A DNA stretch of 64,000 bases from Littorina saxatilis (GCF_037325665.1 NC_090255.1:1256850-1320849); one strand, 5' to 3'; positions 31,809-43,035 are shown, counted from the stretch's first letter. Notes: a model not told the origin generated them from the sequence alone. Made by a program: numbers and translations.

Positions 31809-32255
31809 GAGCGTTATCAATCGCTAAACAGTTTTCATCACAAACTAAGACTGCTCAAAACACGAGCTATCGAGGATTCAGGCTGCTGGGGGAATATAAG
31901 ATACTAGAGGAATACCCGGCTTCGCCGGTTTTCATCCACCAGTTTGGGCCCGGGGTCCACCTGAATATGCCCACCAAATTTGATGCAGAATATTTACGAT
32001 ATCACAAACAGAACTCTACAATCCACAGGCGTTGCCTTGCGAGCTATACAGAGCTATAAATATCTCACAACTTCTAAGGCGAACAACTCTGCAGAGTCTG
32101 CTGTGAAGGGCGGCGGTAGTCTCCCTGTCACACCCGCCCCCCGTTTGAATGAACCGAACCATGGACCCGCCAAGCTTTAGGTCCCTCCCAGATTCGTGGA
32201 ATGGGAACAGCACGAAAATGATTCAGTGACCATAATGCCATTCCTGATCATATCA
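31809..32255. repeat. S2 segment, left copy (truncated by DIRS)
   Basis: 447 bp matching 37217-37661. Contains the GC hairpin phrase CCCGGCTTCGCCGG at about 31914 and the start of a larger repeat family whose full copies are at 37270-38450 and 41935-43035. It is cut at TCATATCA, where the DIRS inverted repeat starts. Confidence 0.95.
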
Positions 32256-32432
32256 GACCCGTAATTAGAAAGAGAGGGGAGAGGAGGACTTGTGAAAGTC
32301 AAGGAGAAGAGCCCAGCCGCAATGTCCATGTTGCCGGGGGGCTTGCACGTGTGATGCATCAGCGGGGGTCTATAAGAACGGGAGAGCAACACATTGTGGT
32401 CAGTCCTTACCAGCGCGGCGCAGCGGGCATAT
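32256..32432. repeat. DIRS inverted terminal repeat, left
   Basis: Inverse of 36630-36806 with almost no mismatch. It is followed at once by its own inverse (32432-32574), so 32256-32574 can fold as a single long hairpin. Confidence 0.9.
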
Positions 32433-32731
32433 TGCTCTCCCGTTCTTATAGACCCCCGCTGATGCATCACACGTGCAAGCCCCCCGGCAACATGGACATT
32501 GCGGCTGGGCTATTCTCTTTGACTTTCACAAGTCCTCCTCTCCCCTCTCTTTCTAATTACGGGCCTAAGTGTTGATATCCTGCTTTACTACCCTCTCTTC
32601 CCTACCTGCCAACACTGATCCCTTTAGGCCTACCTCAAGTATCTAACATCCTCCTCCTCCACCCGCGGCTAATCTGTCTCGTTTAAATAGAGTTTATCTG
32701 ACGCTGTCCGCTCTATCTAAACTCACACTTA
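32432..32731. repeat. DIRS terminal direct repeat, left copy
   Basis: About 300 bp nearly identical to 36673-36971, from TTGCTCTCCCG to CTCACACTTA. It resembles the internal complementary or split-direct-repeat regions that DIRS-group elements use for circular replication. Confidence 0.85.
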
Positions 32732-33068
32732 AACTACTCACTTATCGCCCCCCCCCCCCCCCGCCCCCGGCGCAAATCAAGAGCACACGATAATCCCAAA
32801 GAAATGACACTCCTCTTTCTCTCCCTCTTATTACTTACAGTTATACTCACACACCTGCGCGCGCACACACTCACATACACCTGACACACACGCAATCACT
32901 CTCGTGCGCACATACATCACACATAGCCAAGTCATGTATTGATTTGGGCAAATAACGAGGGCAGTTTATTCAAGAGAATACCATCTGACAATGAGAGATA
33001 TCATTGTGCAGTGATAAGTCCCAAATTAGAGGTACTACTCGTTATTCAGCCCAACTAAAGACAGTATA

Positions 33069-34068
33069 CTAGGTTAGAGGTGGGAGGTTTAGGATTGTTG
33101 TGATGTTATACATGAAGGAGTTGCCTGGGCTACATGTGATCTGTAAGATGATCTTTTGTGGCAGCTGGTCTAAGTAGCCTAAGTACGCGTTGCTTTTCCA
33201 ATCCCCCATCACCTTGACAATTTCCCCCGGCACACCACAACTCAACGCCCACGCGGCACCACCCCGCCGAAAGCTGTGGCTGGAGAAGTTTCCCCCAGCA
33301 ACAGCGGTAGTCAAGCGCAGTTTCTTATTAAAGTCTGATCCTAGCTTTCATCGGGAAGACCTGCGCCTTGGGGTCCATCGGCCCCAACAAAGGTAACACA
33401 GCGGTCACGGCAGACACTGGACACAAGGGATGGAGTGACATTGCCGGGAGCTTAATTTCAACAGAGCGCTCTTTACGCTGAATCGTTTTGCTCCATTGGA
33501 GCGTTATTGACATGCCCGTACCCAGAATAACCACCTGGTCTCTTGTGAGCTGCTTACAAGGATCGAAGTTCCCGTTGTCCTGAAACAAGTTCGATCTCCG
33601 GAGAACTCCGAAAAAAGCACCAAACACGCAGCCCAGAAACACAATATCTTGCCCACACTCAAGGTCCAGCTGGCTTTTTATTATGTGTAGTAATTCAGGG
33701 GTGATTGGGGTTTTCTTATCAGTGGCACACCCCTTGCATTTTTCGATGCCCTTAAGTGTTGTCTGGACGTACCACGAGTCCCTGAATGGGTGCGGCACGC
33801 CGCTTTCAAGATGAAGAATGCGAATAATGTTGATGTATTGCTTGATGGAGGACGGTTTCAAACCTCGGGCTAGGTACGCTGCGTATTGCGCAACAGTCTG
33901 CTCGTTCACAGGCACTGGCATTATGTCCATCTCCCCACAGAAACGTAAATACGAGGTAAGGTGGATGCGGTAAGTCTTCCCAGTGTTATCAGAAAAGGCA
34001 CTTGCTCTGTAATCCAACACTTTGCCGTCAGTTGCGCCCCTAATGGGGGCTGCTGGTCTGAAAAACAA
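33069..34068 (-). pseudogene. DIRS tyrosine recombinase region (fossil)
   Basis: Shows an N-terminal SAM-like core (KTYRIHLTSYLRFCGEM), the box-I arginine region FFGVLRRSNLF, the HSFRRGGA box and GDWKSNAYLGYLD near the nucleophilic tyrosine, typical of DIRS recombinases. It would integrate circular DNA copies. About one break. Confidence 0.85.
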
Positions 34069-34099
34069 GAAACAACAGGGCTTGGTTAGACATATGGTC

Positions 34100-35617
34100 T
34101 CACAGGTTGATGTCGGGGGGTCTCCCCCGGTGCCAGAATGTCAACAGACGCACTAAGTCTTCGCGCCGTCTGGGCTCATGGAGGCGGGAAATTGTGTCAG
34201 CCATGATGTTTACACTACCAGCCACATGTATCGCCGCGATTTTGCAGTTCACTTTTGCACATTCCCACGCCATTTTACGGAGCAGACTGTTCACATACTT
34301 ATTAGTCGATCTGCCCTTATTAATGATAGCTTTTGCGACAGTACTATCGGTATGAATAATCACTTCTTGTCCGCACCACATCGGAGCCCATCGTGTCACT
34401 GCTTGCACCACAGCGCACACTTCTTTATAGTTAATATGTAGCTCCTTTGCTGCCTGCATGTCTTTTTCAAAGATGGTGTACTGCCAGTCACCTTGCCAAA
34501 AGGCACCCGCTGCAATATTACATGCATCTACATGAACATGCTGTTTTGCATTGTGAAAATAATATACTGTGCCGTTAAATACATGCATAAAAGAAAGCCA
34601 CCACTGTACATCTTTATGAAATTCGCCAGATAGTTTCGCTTTGTGTCGCTGCTGCTGAAGGGGTTTAATCGTGTCCAGTATCCGCCGCAGAAAGAATTTT
34701 CCTCCTCTGACAGCCTGACAGGCCCAATTAAGGGACCCCGCTATGCTTTGTAGCTGAGTTTTTGTTGCGCGCTTCTTTCCTCGGATCTGGAGGAGTCGCT
34801 GCCGCAGTTGCTGCAACTTGTCACTTCCAAGTGACAGGGTGTTGTTTCGCGTGTCGATGTCGACACCGAGAAACGTGATACGTTGAGTAGGCCCCAACAC
34901 CTTCTTCCAGCTAATGTTGAAACCCAGTTCCCTCAATAATCTAATTAAAGACAGTAACATGTCATTGCACTCTTGTCTGGTAGCTGCTACCAGAAGAAAA
35001 TCATCAATATACGCTAACACACCTGGCATGCCTTTCCGTGCCATGCATCTGCGAATAGCTTGCGACAGGCGATGGAAGTGTGATGGCCCTACGTTGCTGC
35101 CAAAAGGCAGCCGACTGTCAAAGAGATAAGTAGGTTTCTTTTCACCTGTGAAATGCCATTTCAGCCCAGTCATACAATAATCGTCCGGACTGATGCATAC
35201 TGACCGATAGGCGGACTGCAAGTCTACTTTTGCACACCAATACCCTGTCTTCGCTAGGGCGCACGCGTCAGATACGGTTTGAAATTTAGCTGACTCAGGT
35301 ATAGAATAGTCGTTCATTGCCCTACCTGTGGGTTTGCTAGCGTCATGGATCAACCTGATGCTGCCATCATCCTTGGGAATCGCAGCGATAGCGCTTACCA
35401 CAGTTGGTTTTCTACTAGCTACAATGTAATAACCTTTTTCTATCTGATCTACTAGCTCTTTTTCCACAGCTTTATGATGTTCGTTCGATGACCTATGGTT
35501 TGTTTGCTCTACGTCTAGTACGCCTGCCCTACTCTCTTCTGTTACACGGAAACCGTTTCTTATGCCATCTAATAAAAAGGTTTTGTCGTGATCGCCTTCT
35601 AGCACCTTGTGCCACAT
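34100..35617 (-). CDS. DIRS reverse transcriptase-RNase H (505 codons, fossil)
   Basis: RT motifs: IAAIPKDDGSIRLIHDAS, CAKVDLQSAYRSV, DSRLPFGSNVGPSHFHRL and the catalytic LAYIDDFLLVA. Then an RNase H-like part with HVDACNIAAGAF, KELHINYKEVCAV, IIHTDSTVAKAIIN and IAAIHVAGSVNIMADTISR. The order and wording match DIRS polymerases rather than Ty3 or LINE enzymes. The frame reads as a single open unit. Confidence 0.9.
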   Translation of the reverse strand: MWHKVLEGDHDKTFLLDGIRNGFRVTEESRAGVLDVEQTNHRSSNEHHKAVEKELVDQIEKGYYIVASRKPTVVSAIAAIPKDDGSIRLIHDASKPTGRAMNDYSIPESAKFQTVSDACALAKTGYWCAKVDLQSAYRSVCISPDDYCMTGLKWHFTGEKKPTYLFDSRLPFGSNVGPSHFHRLSQAIRRCMARKGMPGVLAYIDDFLLVAATRQECNDMLLSLIRLLRELGFNISWKKVLGPTQRITFLGVDIDTRNNTLSLGSDKLQQLRQRLLQIRGKKRATKTQLQSIAGSLNWACQAVRGGKFFLRRILDTIKPLQQQRHKAKLSGEFHKDVQWWLSFMHVFNGTVYYFHNAKQHVHVDACNIAAGAFWQGDWQYTIFEKDMQAAKELHINYKEVCAVVQAVTRWAPMWCGQEVIIHTDSTVAKAIINKGRSTNKYVNSLLRKMAWECAKVNCKIAAIHVAGSVNIMADTISRLHEPRRREDLVRLLTFWHRGRPPDINL

Positions 35618-35740
35618 TTGAGATTTAGCATTAATGGAATCACTATTTCCGAGAAATTCGCACTTATTGGAATCTAGCTGAGGGAACGGGCTGTTGAAGG
35701 TGGGGCCTACCGTTTTGTCGGCAATTCGTTGCGCTGTGTC

Positions 35741-36631
35741 CTAGGCTGGGGAGGTGGTAGCTGTCACTTTGTGGTCCTTGCCGGGGTGGCCCATGCCGCA
35801 GGTGTCGCAGACGTGGAGGAATCTGCAGCGGGACCCATAGGGACAGTCGCCTTTGTTGGTATACAATAAGCACACTTCCTTCCCGTTGGGTCCCGCTGGT
35901 CGCCGGGAACCGCCGCTGGCCGTCGTAGCCTTGCCGCCCTTGTTGTCTTGGACGCCATGCTGGAGCCGGTCCCGCAGGATCACCGTGGACAGGTGGGGGT
36001 TGGGGGTTCCCCACTTGAATCCGCTGGACGACTGGCGCCTTCTGTACTCGTCGTCGTACAGAAGCACCGACTGCCACAAGTATCTGGCCCCCAGCTCGCC
36101 TATCATCTCTGTGTACCGGAGGTAGGCGGTCGAGTCAAACCCGGGCTTCTCAGCACTCAACTTCGCCATGATGCGTGCGTTTGCCACAATCCAGTGGCAG
36201 GGGGAGACTTTGTCAAGTTTTGGTCTCTGGTTGAGTTTTAGGATGACACCTCCCCCGAGTGTCACCTCTTCCTCGGCCGCCATCGACCCCGGCACAAAAT
36301 CCAGAATGGAGAGATAGGAGGTCTCATCTGTTGGCTGCAGTGACAAGCCGCCTAACAGTCCCTGGAGTGGTTCCACGCTTTTTTCCTCAGTCACCCGCTG
36401 GGATAGTGGCCCTCCCCCGCTTCGCTTTTGCAGGGCCGCCACTGCTACTCTCAGCGCTACGTAGTGGCCACGCTTGAGACCCAGGCCCTCCAAATCCTGG
36501 GCAGTCGCATTTCTCAGCACATTGAGGGTGTTCAACTCCTCATCCTGGAGAACTTTAACCACCGTTAAAGGCAGATCTGTTGCCCACGCTCCAAATTCGA
36601 AGTCCATATTGCAGTAAGAAATAGTTGGCAT
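35741..36631 (-). CDS. DIRS gag-like ORF with zinc finger (296 codons, fossil)
   Basis: N-terminal SAM-like or helical part (MDFEFGAWATDL, VVKVLQDEELNTLNVLR), a middle segment with LNQRPKLDKVSPCHWIVANA and YRRRQSSSGFKWGTPNPH, and a C-terminal CCCH-type finger CLLYTNKGDCPYGSRCRFLH followed by CDTCGMGH. Such proteins occupy the first ORF of DIRS elements and are thought to package RNA. The ATG lies at the inner edge of the inverted repeat. Confidence 0.85.
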   Translation of the reverse strand: MPTISYCNMDFEFGAWATDLPLTVVKVLQDEELNTLNVLRNATAQDLEGLGLKRGHYVALRVAVAALQKRSGGGPLSQRVTEEKSVEPLQGLLGGLSLQPTDETSYLSILDFVPGSMAAEEEVTLGGGVILKLNQRPKLDKVSPCHWIVANARIMAKLSAEKPGFDSTAYLRYTEMIGELGARYLWQSVLLYDDEYRRRQSSSGFKWGTPNPHLSTVILRDRLQHGVQDNKGGKATTASGGSRRPAGPNGKEVCLLYTNKGDCPYGSRCRFLHVCDTCGMGHPGKDHKVTATTSPA

Positions 36632-36806
36632 ATGCCCGCTGCGCCGCGCTGGTAAGGACTGACCACAATGTGTTGCTCTCCCGTTCTTATAGACCCCCGC
36701 TGATGCATCACACGTGCAAGCCCCCCGGCAACATGGACATTGCGGCTGGGCTCTTCTCCTTGACTTTCACAAGTCCTCCTCTCCCCTCTCTTTCTAATTA
36801 CGGGCC
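36630..36806. repeat. DIRS inverted terminal repeat, right
   Basis: Inverse of 32256-32432; contains CTATAAGAACGGGAGAGCA on the minus strand, which could hold a promoter for the element. Confidence 0.9.
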
Positions 36807-36970
36807 TAAGTGTTGATATCCTGCTTTACTACCCTCTCTTCCCTACCTGCCAACACTGATCCCTTTAGGCCTACCTCAAGTATCTAACATCCTCCTCCTC
36901 CACCCGCGGCTAATCTGTCTCGTTTAAATAGAGTTTATCTGACGCTGTCCGCTCTATCTAAACTCACACT

Positions 36971-37216
36971 TATAGTCGATTTCTCTTGATTGTAGCTCCT
37001 GTGATAAATATGCATTCATGATTCGTAGTTAAGCATTTTAGTATTCTTTTTGTGGTATGTATGTTGTATGTTTTTGTTCTCTTGCATTTGTTGAGTGTTA
37101 TTGACATGTTTTTTTTTATTTGTATTGATTTGCATTTGTTCAAGCGTGCATTTGTTAGTCCACATGAGCTATGGAGGCTATGTGTTGTTCACACTAGCAA
37201 CATATTATGTGTATTT
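36971..37216. repeat. S1 segment, right copy (empty LINE site)
   Basis: Matches 29290-29535. Here TATGTGTATTT (37206-37216) runs straight into GAGCGTTATC, giving the pre-insertion state of the LINE at 29536. Confidence 0.95.
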
Positions 37217-37661
37217 GAGCGTTATCAATCGCTAAACAGTTTTCATCACAAACTAAGACTGCTCAAAACACGAGCTATCGAGGATTCAGGCTGCTGGGGG
37301 AATATAAGATACTAGAGGAATACCCGGCTTCGCCGGTTTTCATCCACCAGTTTGTGCCCGGGGTCCACCTGAATATGCCCACCAAATTTGATGCAGAATA
37401 TTTACGATATCACAAACAGAACTCTACAATCCACAGGTGTTGCCTTGCGAGCTATAAAGAGCTATAAATATCTCACAACTTCTAAGGCGAACAACTCTGC
37501 AGAGTCTGCTGTGAAGGGCGGCGGTAGTCTCCCTGTCACACCCGCCCCCGTTTGAATGAACCGAACCATGGACCCGCCAAGCTTAGGTCCCTCCCAGATT
37601 CGTGGAATGGGAACAGCACGAAAATGATTCAGTGACCATAATGCCATTCCTGATCATATCA
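37217..37661. repeat. S2 segment, right copy
   Basis: Matches 31809-32255 and continues past the point where the left copy is cut (TCATATCATGTCGAGTCCC). Confidence 0.95.
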
Positions 37662-37892
37662 TGTCGAGTCCCATCCCTGTCGACGACGCCGAATGTAATC
37701 GAGTGCCGAAACACAACAATCACCTTTGGAGGCGAAGTCCACTCACACAGGATTGAGACATTTAGAGCTTATCTCTATGCCCTTTTAAAACTGTTATGGC
37801 TTCTCAAAGGAAGGCCAGAACATAGAGACACACCAAAGCCGCCAGACCACATCACAAACAGAACTGTAAAATCCACAGGTATTGCCCACACA

Positions 37893-37985
<93 letters not shown>

Positions 37986-38450
37986 GCCGTATATATATAG
38001 AGATAGATGACAGTGTATTTTTCGCGTGGCTATAAATTGATTCGACCTTTGCACTTTTACAGTGAGGACAATTTAGGGGTGCAAGGACAGCGTTCTGGAC
38101 AGTGTAGTGACCTTCTAAAAATAGTAACGGAATGGGAATATCCGCGCGCCACACGAAGGAAGGGAGGTAAACGCTGAAAACCCTGGAGAAGATAAGGAAG
38201 AGTTACTGGTAGTGGATCCAGAAAAAAAATCGGTTCAGAGCTGCGCGCTGAGAGCACGTGTTGAAATATCTCATCGACCAGGTTGTGTCCCGGGTGTACT
38301 TGAATATGGCCACCAAATTTGAAACAGATCTATCGAGAACCTTGGCCGCGCATGGCGAACAGGAACAGACAGACAGACAGACACAAGTCGTATATATATA
38401 TATATATATATATAGATAGATACAGAGTTGCCCCCCCCCCCCACACACAC
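37270..38450 (+). repeat. Family S2 repeat, long copy
   Basis: Starts near the GC hairpin CCCGGCTTCGCCGG (37325). It continues through TCCCAGATTCGTGGAATGGG, CAAAGGAAGGCCAGAACATA, an (AC)n tract (37887-37981), AGAAGCCGTATATATAT and GGCTATAAATTGATTCGACC to a second block with CATCGACCAGGTTGTGTCC and a (TA)n run at 38388-38412. The same order is found at 41935-43035. Non-coding and class unknown. Confidence 0.85.
37887..37981 (+). repeat. (AC)n microsatellite
   Basis: Pure AC for about 95 bp, at the same place in family S2 as the short AC tract at 42277-42308. Confidence 0.95.
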
Positions 38451-39159
38451 ACAAAATGCAGAAATTTAACCTACAAAAATGCGAATAACGTCTGCGTCTG
38501 TTGACTGAATTACTTCATATTTGATGTAAATTAACGTCAGCTCATGTTTAAACCGTCGCATATGTTGCAAATATGTAGGTCAAATAGTCTGATGTTTGTG
38601 CTTCTTTGAAAAATAGTTCCGGAATCGGGGATCGATTCAACAATACGAGGTTTGATATCGAGCGGCAGCTAAACTCACCCGATATTTGCCACCCCAGATT
38701 GTTAAATTTGTTGTAATTTGATGGATCTAGCATTCTATAACCAACCTTATTTAATCGTTGACTTGAATACAGCAATTGCATGGCAGGATCAGGACATTTT
38801 CCATGGAGGAATGCGTTCATGTAACTAAATTAGTGTAATATGTATTCCTCTTTAGAGTTGAAAAGCAGAGGTAAGGAGAATTGCATATGTCTTCGAATGC
38901 ATGAAAGCGATAGAAAGGCAGTCTACTCGAGTTGAAGTGATCACCCTGGCTAAACCGGAACCGCGTGCAAGTTTGTTGTTGTAATATGATGATATTAAAC
39001 AACTTCCGTATAGCATGATCGCCGAAATAGGGCTGTGTGAGACTATCCAATGAAATTTCCCTAATTTCCCCACGTGGATATCAGATTAGCAATATAAGAT
39101 GATATAATGCTGATACATTGTGTAGGTCTGGGGGTAACAGGTGTGTGTTACTCTGCATA
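38451..39159. other. Unannotated stretch
   Basis: No gene or repeat recognised; small frames at 38548-38820 and 38817-39050 have no family features. Confidence 0.25.
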
Positions 39160-39420
39160 CTGTTTTCTTTAATAATTTGTTTTAACTTTTTCTGTGATGT
39201 TTTCAATTATCTGGCTACTGTTATAGTTACGGCTCTGTTTGCATTTGTGATACTTAATTTAACTATTTTGTAAATAATGTATGTGATCGCACCTCTTCAA
39301 ACTGCAGACTTGTTGTTTGTGGAAACACAGAAACGTGTGTCTATGGTGATCATCCAAGCGGATACACTGACTTTTTTTTCTGTGATATGTTGTACAGAGT
39401 TGCTGTGTCTGAAATTCCAT
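39160..39420 (+). repeat. Old interspersed repeat Q, copy 2
   Basis: Contains CAGACTTGTTGTTTGTGGAA and TATGGTGATCATCC, matching 12345-12400, with loose similarity upstream. Shorter and more decayed than copy 1. Confidence 0.5.
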
Positions 39421-39668
39421 ATTACGCATGTGGACTGACTGTACATTGTTTTACTTTTGTAATATGTTTATGTTTACTTTGTCTACAGACTTGCAATGTA
39501 GCAGAAATGAAATCATATGTTAATTACTTTGAAAACTGTTTGCAGATTTTGCATAGTTTTTATCATTTTATGAGAACTCCTAGTGAATTCGAACAACGAC
39601 TTGGTGTAGGTATACATTATCATGATATACGGTCACTGATTCGCGTGTGTTTTTGTTGTATGTAAAGC
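39421..39668. other. Unannotated stretch
   Basis: AT-rich; nothing recognised. Confidence 0.25.
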
Positions 39669-40876
39669 TACTCTTACATTGTGCCGAATTGCCCTTGCGA
39701 ATAGCATTTTCCAATAATTCTCAATGATCGGGACATGGTCGCACGACTTTCGTAAATGTTCTTAACTATTCCTTACAATTCGTCTTTTGTTTTGAACATA
39801 GCAACTTGCTCCTAATATTCGCAAGGAAGTCATATTGCTATTTTTTTGCAACGTACTCGTTAGTACTCGCAAGACATTTGTAATCATCGCAATGTATTCG
39901 TGGCGCTAGCAAGCCATTCGCAACCATTCGTTATGCCTGTCTTTACATTGTGCCGAATATCCTTGCGAATATGAACATGTTGTATTCGGCAAAAAAATAG
40001 ACACATGGACATGAATAATATAGAAAATTGGAAGCCTTACCAATCCTTGCGAATGTCTTACAAATGGTTGCGAGTGCTTGCGAATGTGTTTCGATCATTG
40101 AGAATACATACGCATCAAAATCGCCGTTTAGTTGCAAGACGTTTGCAAGGTATTCTTACTGTTTTCAAAACATTCGCAAGCAATTGCAGTCACTCGCAAG
40201 CATTCGTAAGGCTTTCGCAACATTCTTATGAATTGGGAAGAAATGGACAAAACATTCCTGAGAAATTCGTAATGAATTCGCGACCATTCGCAAGATGTTG
40301 GCAACATGTGCACGAATAAAATCCTTACGAATGCTTGCGAGCGCTACGCATACCTTTACGATGATTACGAATGGTTTGCGAATACTTACGAGTACGTTGC
40401 GAAACATTCAGAATATGACTTCCTTGGCGAATATTAGGAGCATGTTGCTAATGTTCACAAACAGAGACGAATGGTGGCGAATTGTTAAGAACATTTACGA
40501 ATGTCTTGCGACCATGTCCCGATAATTACGAGTTATTGGCGAATTCTATTCGCAAGGGCAATTCGCCAGAGTGTAAGAGCAACATTACGAACAATACGAA
40601 TTGCATACTCGTTTTATTCGTAAAATGTTTGCAAGCACTCGCAACACTCGTAAGGCCACTCGCAACGTTCGTAATAGATCCGTATATGGATTCGTACACA
40701 ATCGCAATGATCGGTAGACATTCGCAAGCAGTCGCAACCATTCGTATGACATTCGCAAGGATTCGTAAGCCTTCGATTTTTCTCTGTTTGTTCCTGTCCA
40801 TTCGTCTCTTTTTTGGCCGAATACAACATTTTCATATTCGTAAGGATATTCGGCACAGTGTAAGACAGGCTTAACA
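39669..40876. mobile_element. Fold-back element built of TTCGCAA/TTGCGAA words
   Basis: Two arm pairs are interleaved. Arm A (39669-39940) is inverted at 40325-40590, and arm B (39945-about 40230) is inverted at 40590-40876. Both outer starts share TTACATTGTGCCGAAT followed by CCTTGCGAATA. The body is dense with ATTCGCAAG, CTTGCGAAT, ATTCGTAAG and CTTACGAAT words, spaced roughly every 10-20 bp on both strands. No coding capacity. It looks like one or two non-autonomous fold-back DNA elements; the superfamily is unknown. Confidence 0.8.
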
Positions 40877-40919
40877 TGCTGACATGTTGAATTGTAAGTT
40901 ACAAGCTTAGTTTAAAGCG

Positions 40920-41004
40920 CTTTTTACATTTAGTCAAGTTTTGACTAAATGTTTTAAGGTAGAGGGGGGAATCGAGACGAGAGTCGTGGTGTATGTGCGT
41001 GTGT

Positions 41005-41071
<67 letters not shown>

Positions 41072-41830
41072 GATTCAGACTAAACTACTGGACCGATCTT
41101 TATGAAATTTGACATGAGAGTTCCTGGGTATGAAATCCCCGAACGTTTTTTTTTTCATTTTTTTGATAAATGTCTTTGATGACGTCATATCCGGCTTTTC
41201 GTGAAAGTTGAGGCGGCACTGTCACGCCCTCATTTTTCAACCAAATTGGTTGAAATTTTGGTCAAGTAATCTTCGACAAAGCCCGGACTTCGGTATTGCA
41301 TTTCAGCTTGGTGGCTTAAAAATTAATTAATGACTTTGGTCATTAAAAATCTGAAAATTGTAAAAAAAAATACAAATTTATAAAACGATCCAAATTTACG
41401 TTCATCTTATTTTCCATCATTTTCTGATTCCAAAAACGTATAAATATGTTATATTTGGATTAAAAACAAGCTCTGAAAATTAAATATATAAAAATTATTA
41501 TCAAAATTAAATTGTCGAAATCAATTTAAAAACACTTTCATCTTATTCCTTGTCGGTTCCTGATTCCAAAAACATATCGATATGATATGTTTGGATTAAA
41601 AACACGCTCAGAAAGTTAAAACAAAGAGAGGTACAGAAACGCGTGCTATCCTTCTTAGCGCAACTACTACCCCGCTCTTCTTGTCAATTTCACTGCCTTT
41701 GCCATGAGCGGTGGACTGACGATGCTACGAGTATACGGTCTTGCTGAAAAATGGCATTGCGTTCAGTTTCATTCTGTGAGTTCGACAGCTACTTGACTAA
41801 ATGTGGTATTTTCGCCTTACGCGACTTGTT
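40920..41830 (+). repeat. Family G repeat, copy 2 (with GT block)
   Basis: Same order as copy 1: TTTTTACATTTAGTCAAG and TTGACTAAATG, the GGGGGGAATCGAGACGAG purine block, (GT)n at 40995-41066, the CRE-like TGACGTCA at about 41181, and the end CGCCTTACGCGACTTGTT at 41830. Confidence 0.9.
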
Positions 41831-41934
41831 TATACTTCAGACTTGTTGCTGTTTCCGAAAACACTGACACATAAGTTTGTGTTAACCCGTAGCGAAAATG
41901 TCGACTTTGATATTCTGTGATATATTGAACACTA
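41831..41934 (+). repeat. Old interspersed repeat Q, copy 3 (left part)
   Basis: CAGACTTGTTGCTGTTTCC and ACACTGACACATAAGTTTGT match copy 1; interrupted by a family S2 repeat at about 41935 and resumed at about 43080. Confidence 0.6.
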
Positions 41935-43035
41935 GAATGAATACCCGCTTCGCCGGGTAGCCGGCTTCGCCGGGAAGAAGTACTTAGAGCCGTCCGAACT
42001 ATGGACCCGCCAAGCTTAGGTCCCTCCCAGATTCGTGGAATGGGAACAGCACGAAAATGATTCAGTGGCCATAATGCCATTCCTGACCATATCGAGTCCC
42101 ATCCTTGTCGACGAATGTAACCGTGTTAATCACCTTTGGAGGCGAACTCCACTCAAACAGGACTGAGCAAGTTATGGCTTCTCAAAGGAAGGCCAGTACA
42201 TAAAATTACACAAAAGCCGCCAGACCACATCACAAACAGAACTGAAGAATGCACAGGTGTTGATTACATAGAGACACACACACTTACACACACACACACA
42301 CAAACACAGAGAAGCCGTATCTATAGAGAGATAGATGACAGTGTATTTTTCGCGTGGCTATAAATTGATTCGACCTTTGCACTTTTACAGTGAGGATAAT
42401 TTACGGGTCCAATTTACGTTCTGTACACTGCGTTGACCTTCTAAAAATAGGTAACAGTAACAGAACGCCGGGAATATCCGAAGACGCTCAGCGCAGTGGA
42501 CAGCGCAGTGTAGTAACTTACAACTGAACGGGAAAGCCACACGAAGGAAGGGAGATAAACGCCAAACACTGGAGAAGATAAGGAAGAGTTACTTATAATG
42601 GTGAAATGAACCCAAAAACGAAAATGAGTTCAGCGCTGCGCGCTGAGAGCACGTGTTGAAATATCTCATCGATGATATTGTGTCCGGGGTGTAGCTGAAT
42701 ACGGTGTCCAAATTTGAAAAAGATCCACCGAGAACTTTGGCGTTGTGATGTGGTGTAGCGGCTATGGTGTGTCGGTATGGGGGCCCGGGTAAGCTGAGGT
42801 GGAACCAAAATAGCTGAGGTGGAACCAAAATCGGTTCCGCGCTGCGCGCTGAGAGCACGTGTTGAAATATCGACCAGGTTGTGTCGTGTCCCGGGTCTAC
42901 TTGAATATGCCCACCAAATTTGAAGCAGATCCATCGAGAACTTTGGCCGTGCATCGCGCACAGACAGATACACACACACACACACAGACACACAGACACA
43001 CAGACACTAGTCGTATATATATATAGATGTTTATT
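41935..43035 (+). repeat. Family S2 repeat, third copy
   Basis: ATACCCGCTTCGCCGGGTA followed by a second GCCGGCTTCGCCGGG, then TCCCAGATTCGTGGAATGGG, CAAAGGAAGGCCAGTACATA, an AC tract, GCCGTATCTATAGAGAGA and two successive blocks ending in GCGCTGCGCGCTGAGAGCAC (42632 and 42840), so the 3' block is duplicated in this copy. Confidence 0.85.

Larger units (their letters stand above)
32256..36970 (-). mobile_element. DIRS-type tyrosine-recombinase retroelement (fossil)
   Basis: Sense order on the minus strand: gag-like, RT plus RNase H, then tyrosine recombinase, bounded by inverted repeats of about 177 bp (32256-32432 and 36630-36806). This is the DIRS plan; such elements use a recombinase instead of an integrase and make no target duplication, and none is seen. 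In addition, 32432-32731 and 36673-36971 are direct repeats of about 300 bp, so the left end forms a large palindrome. The element looks nearly whole with about one break, in the recombinase. The near-perfect inverted repeats suggest a recent copy. Confidence 0.9.

Noticed and set aside
32177-32575. ORFs with identical translations at 32177-32470, 32351-32575 and 36625-36816
   Set aside because: They arise from the DIRS inverted and direct terminal repeats and are not genes.
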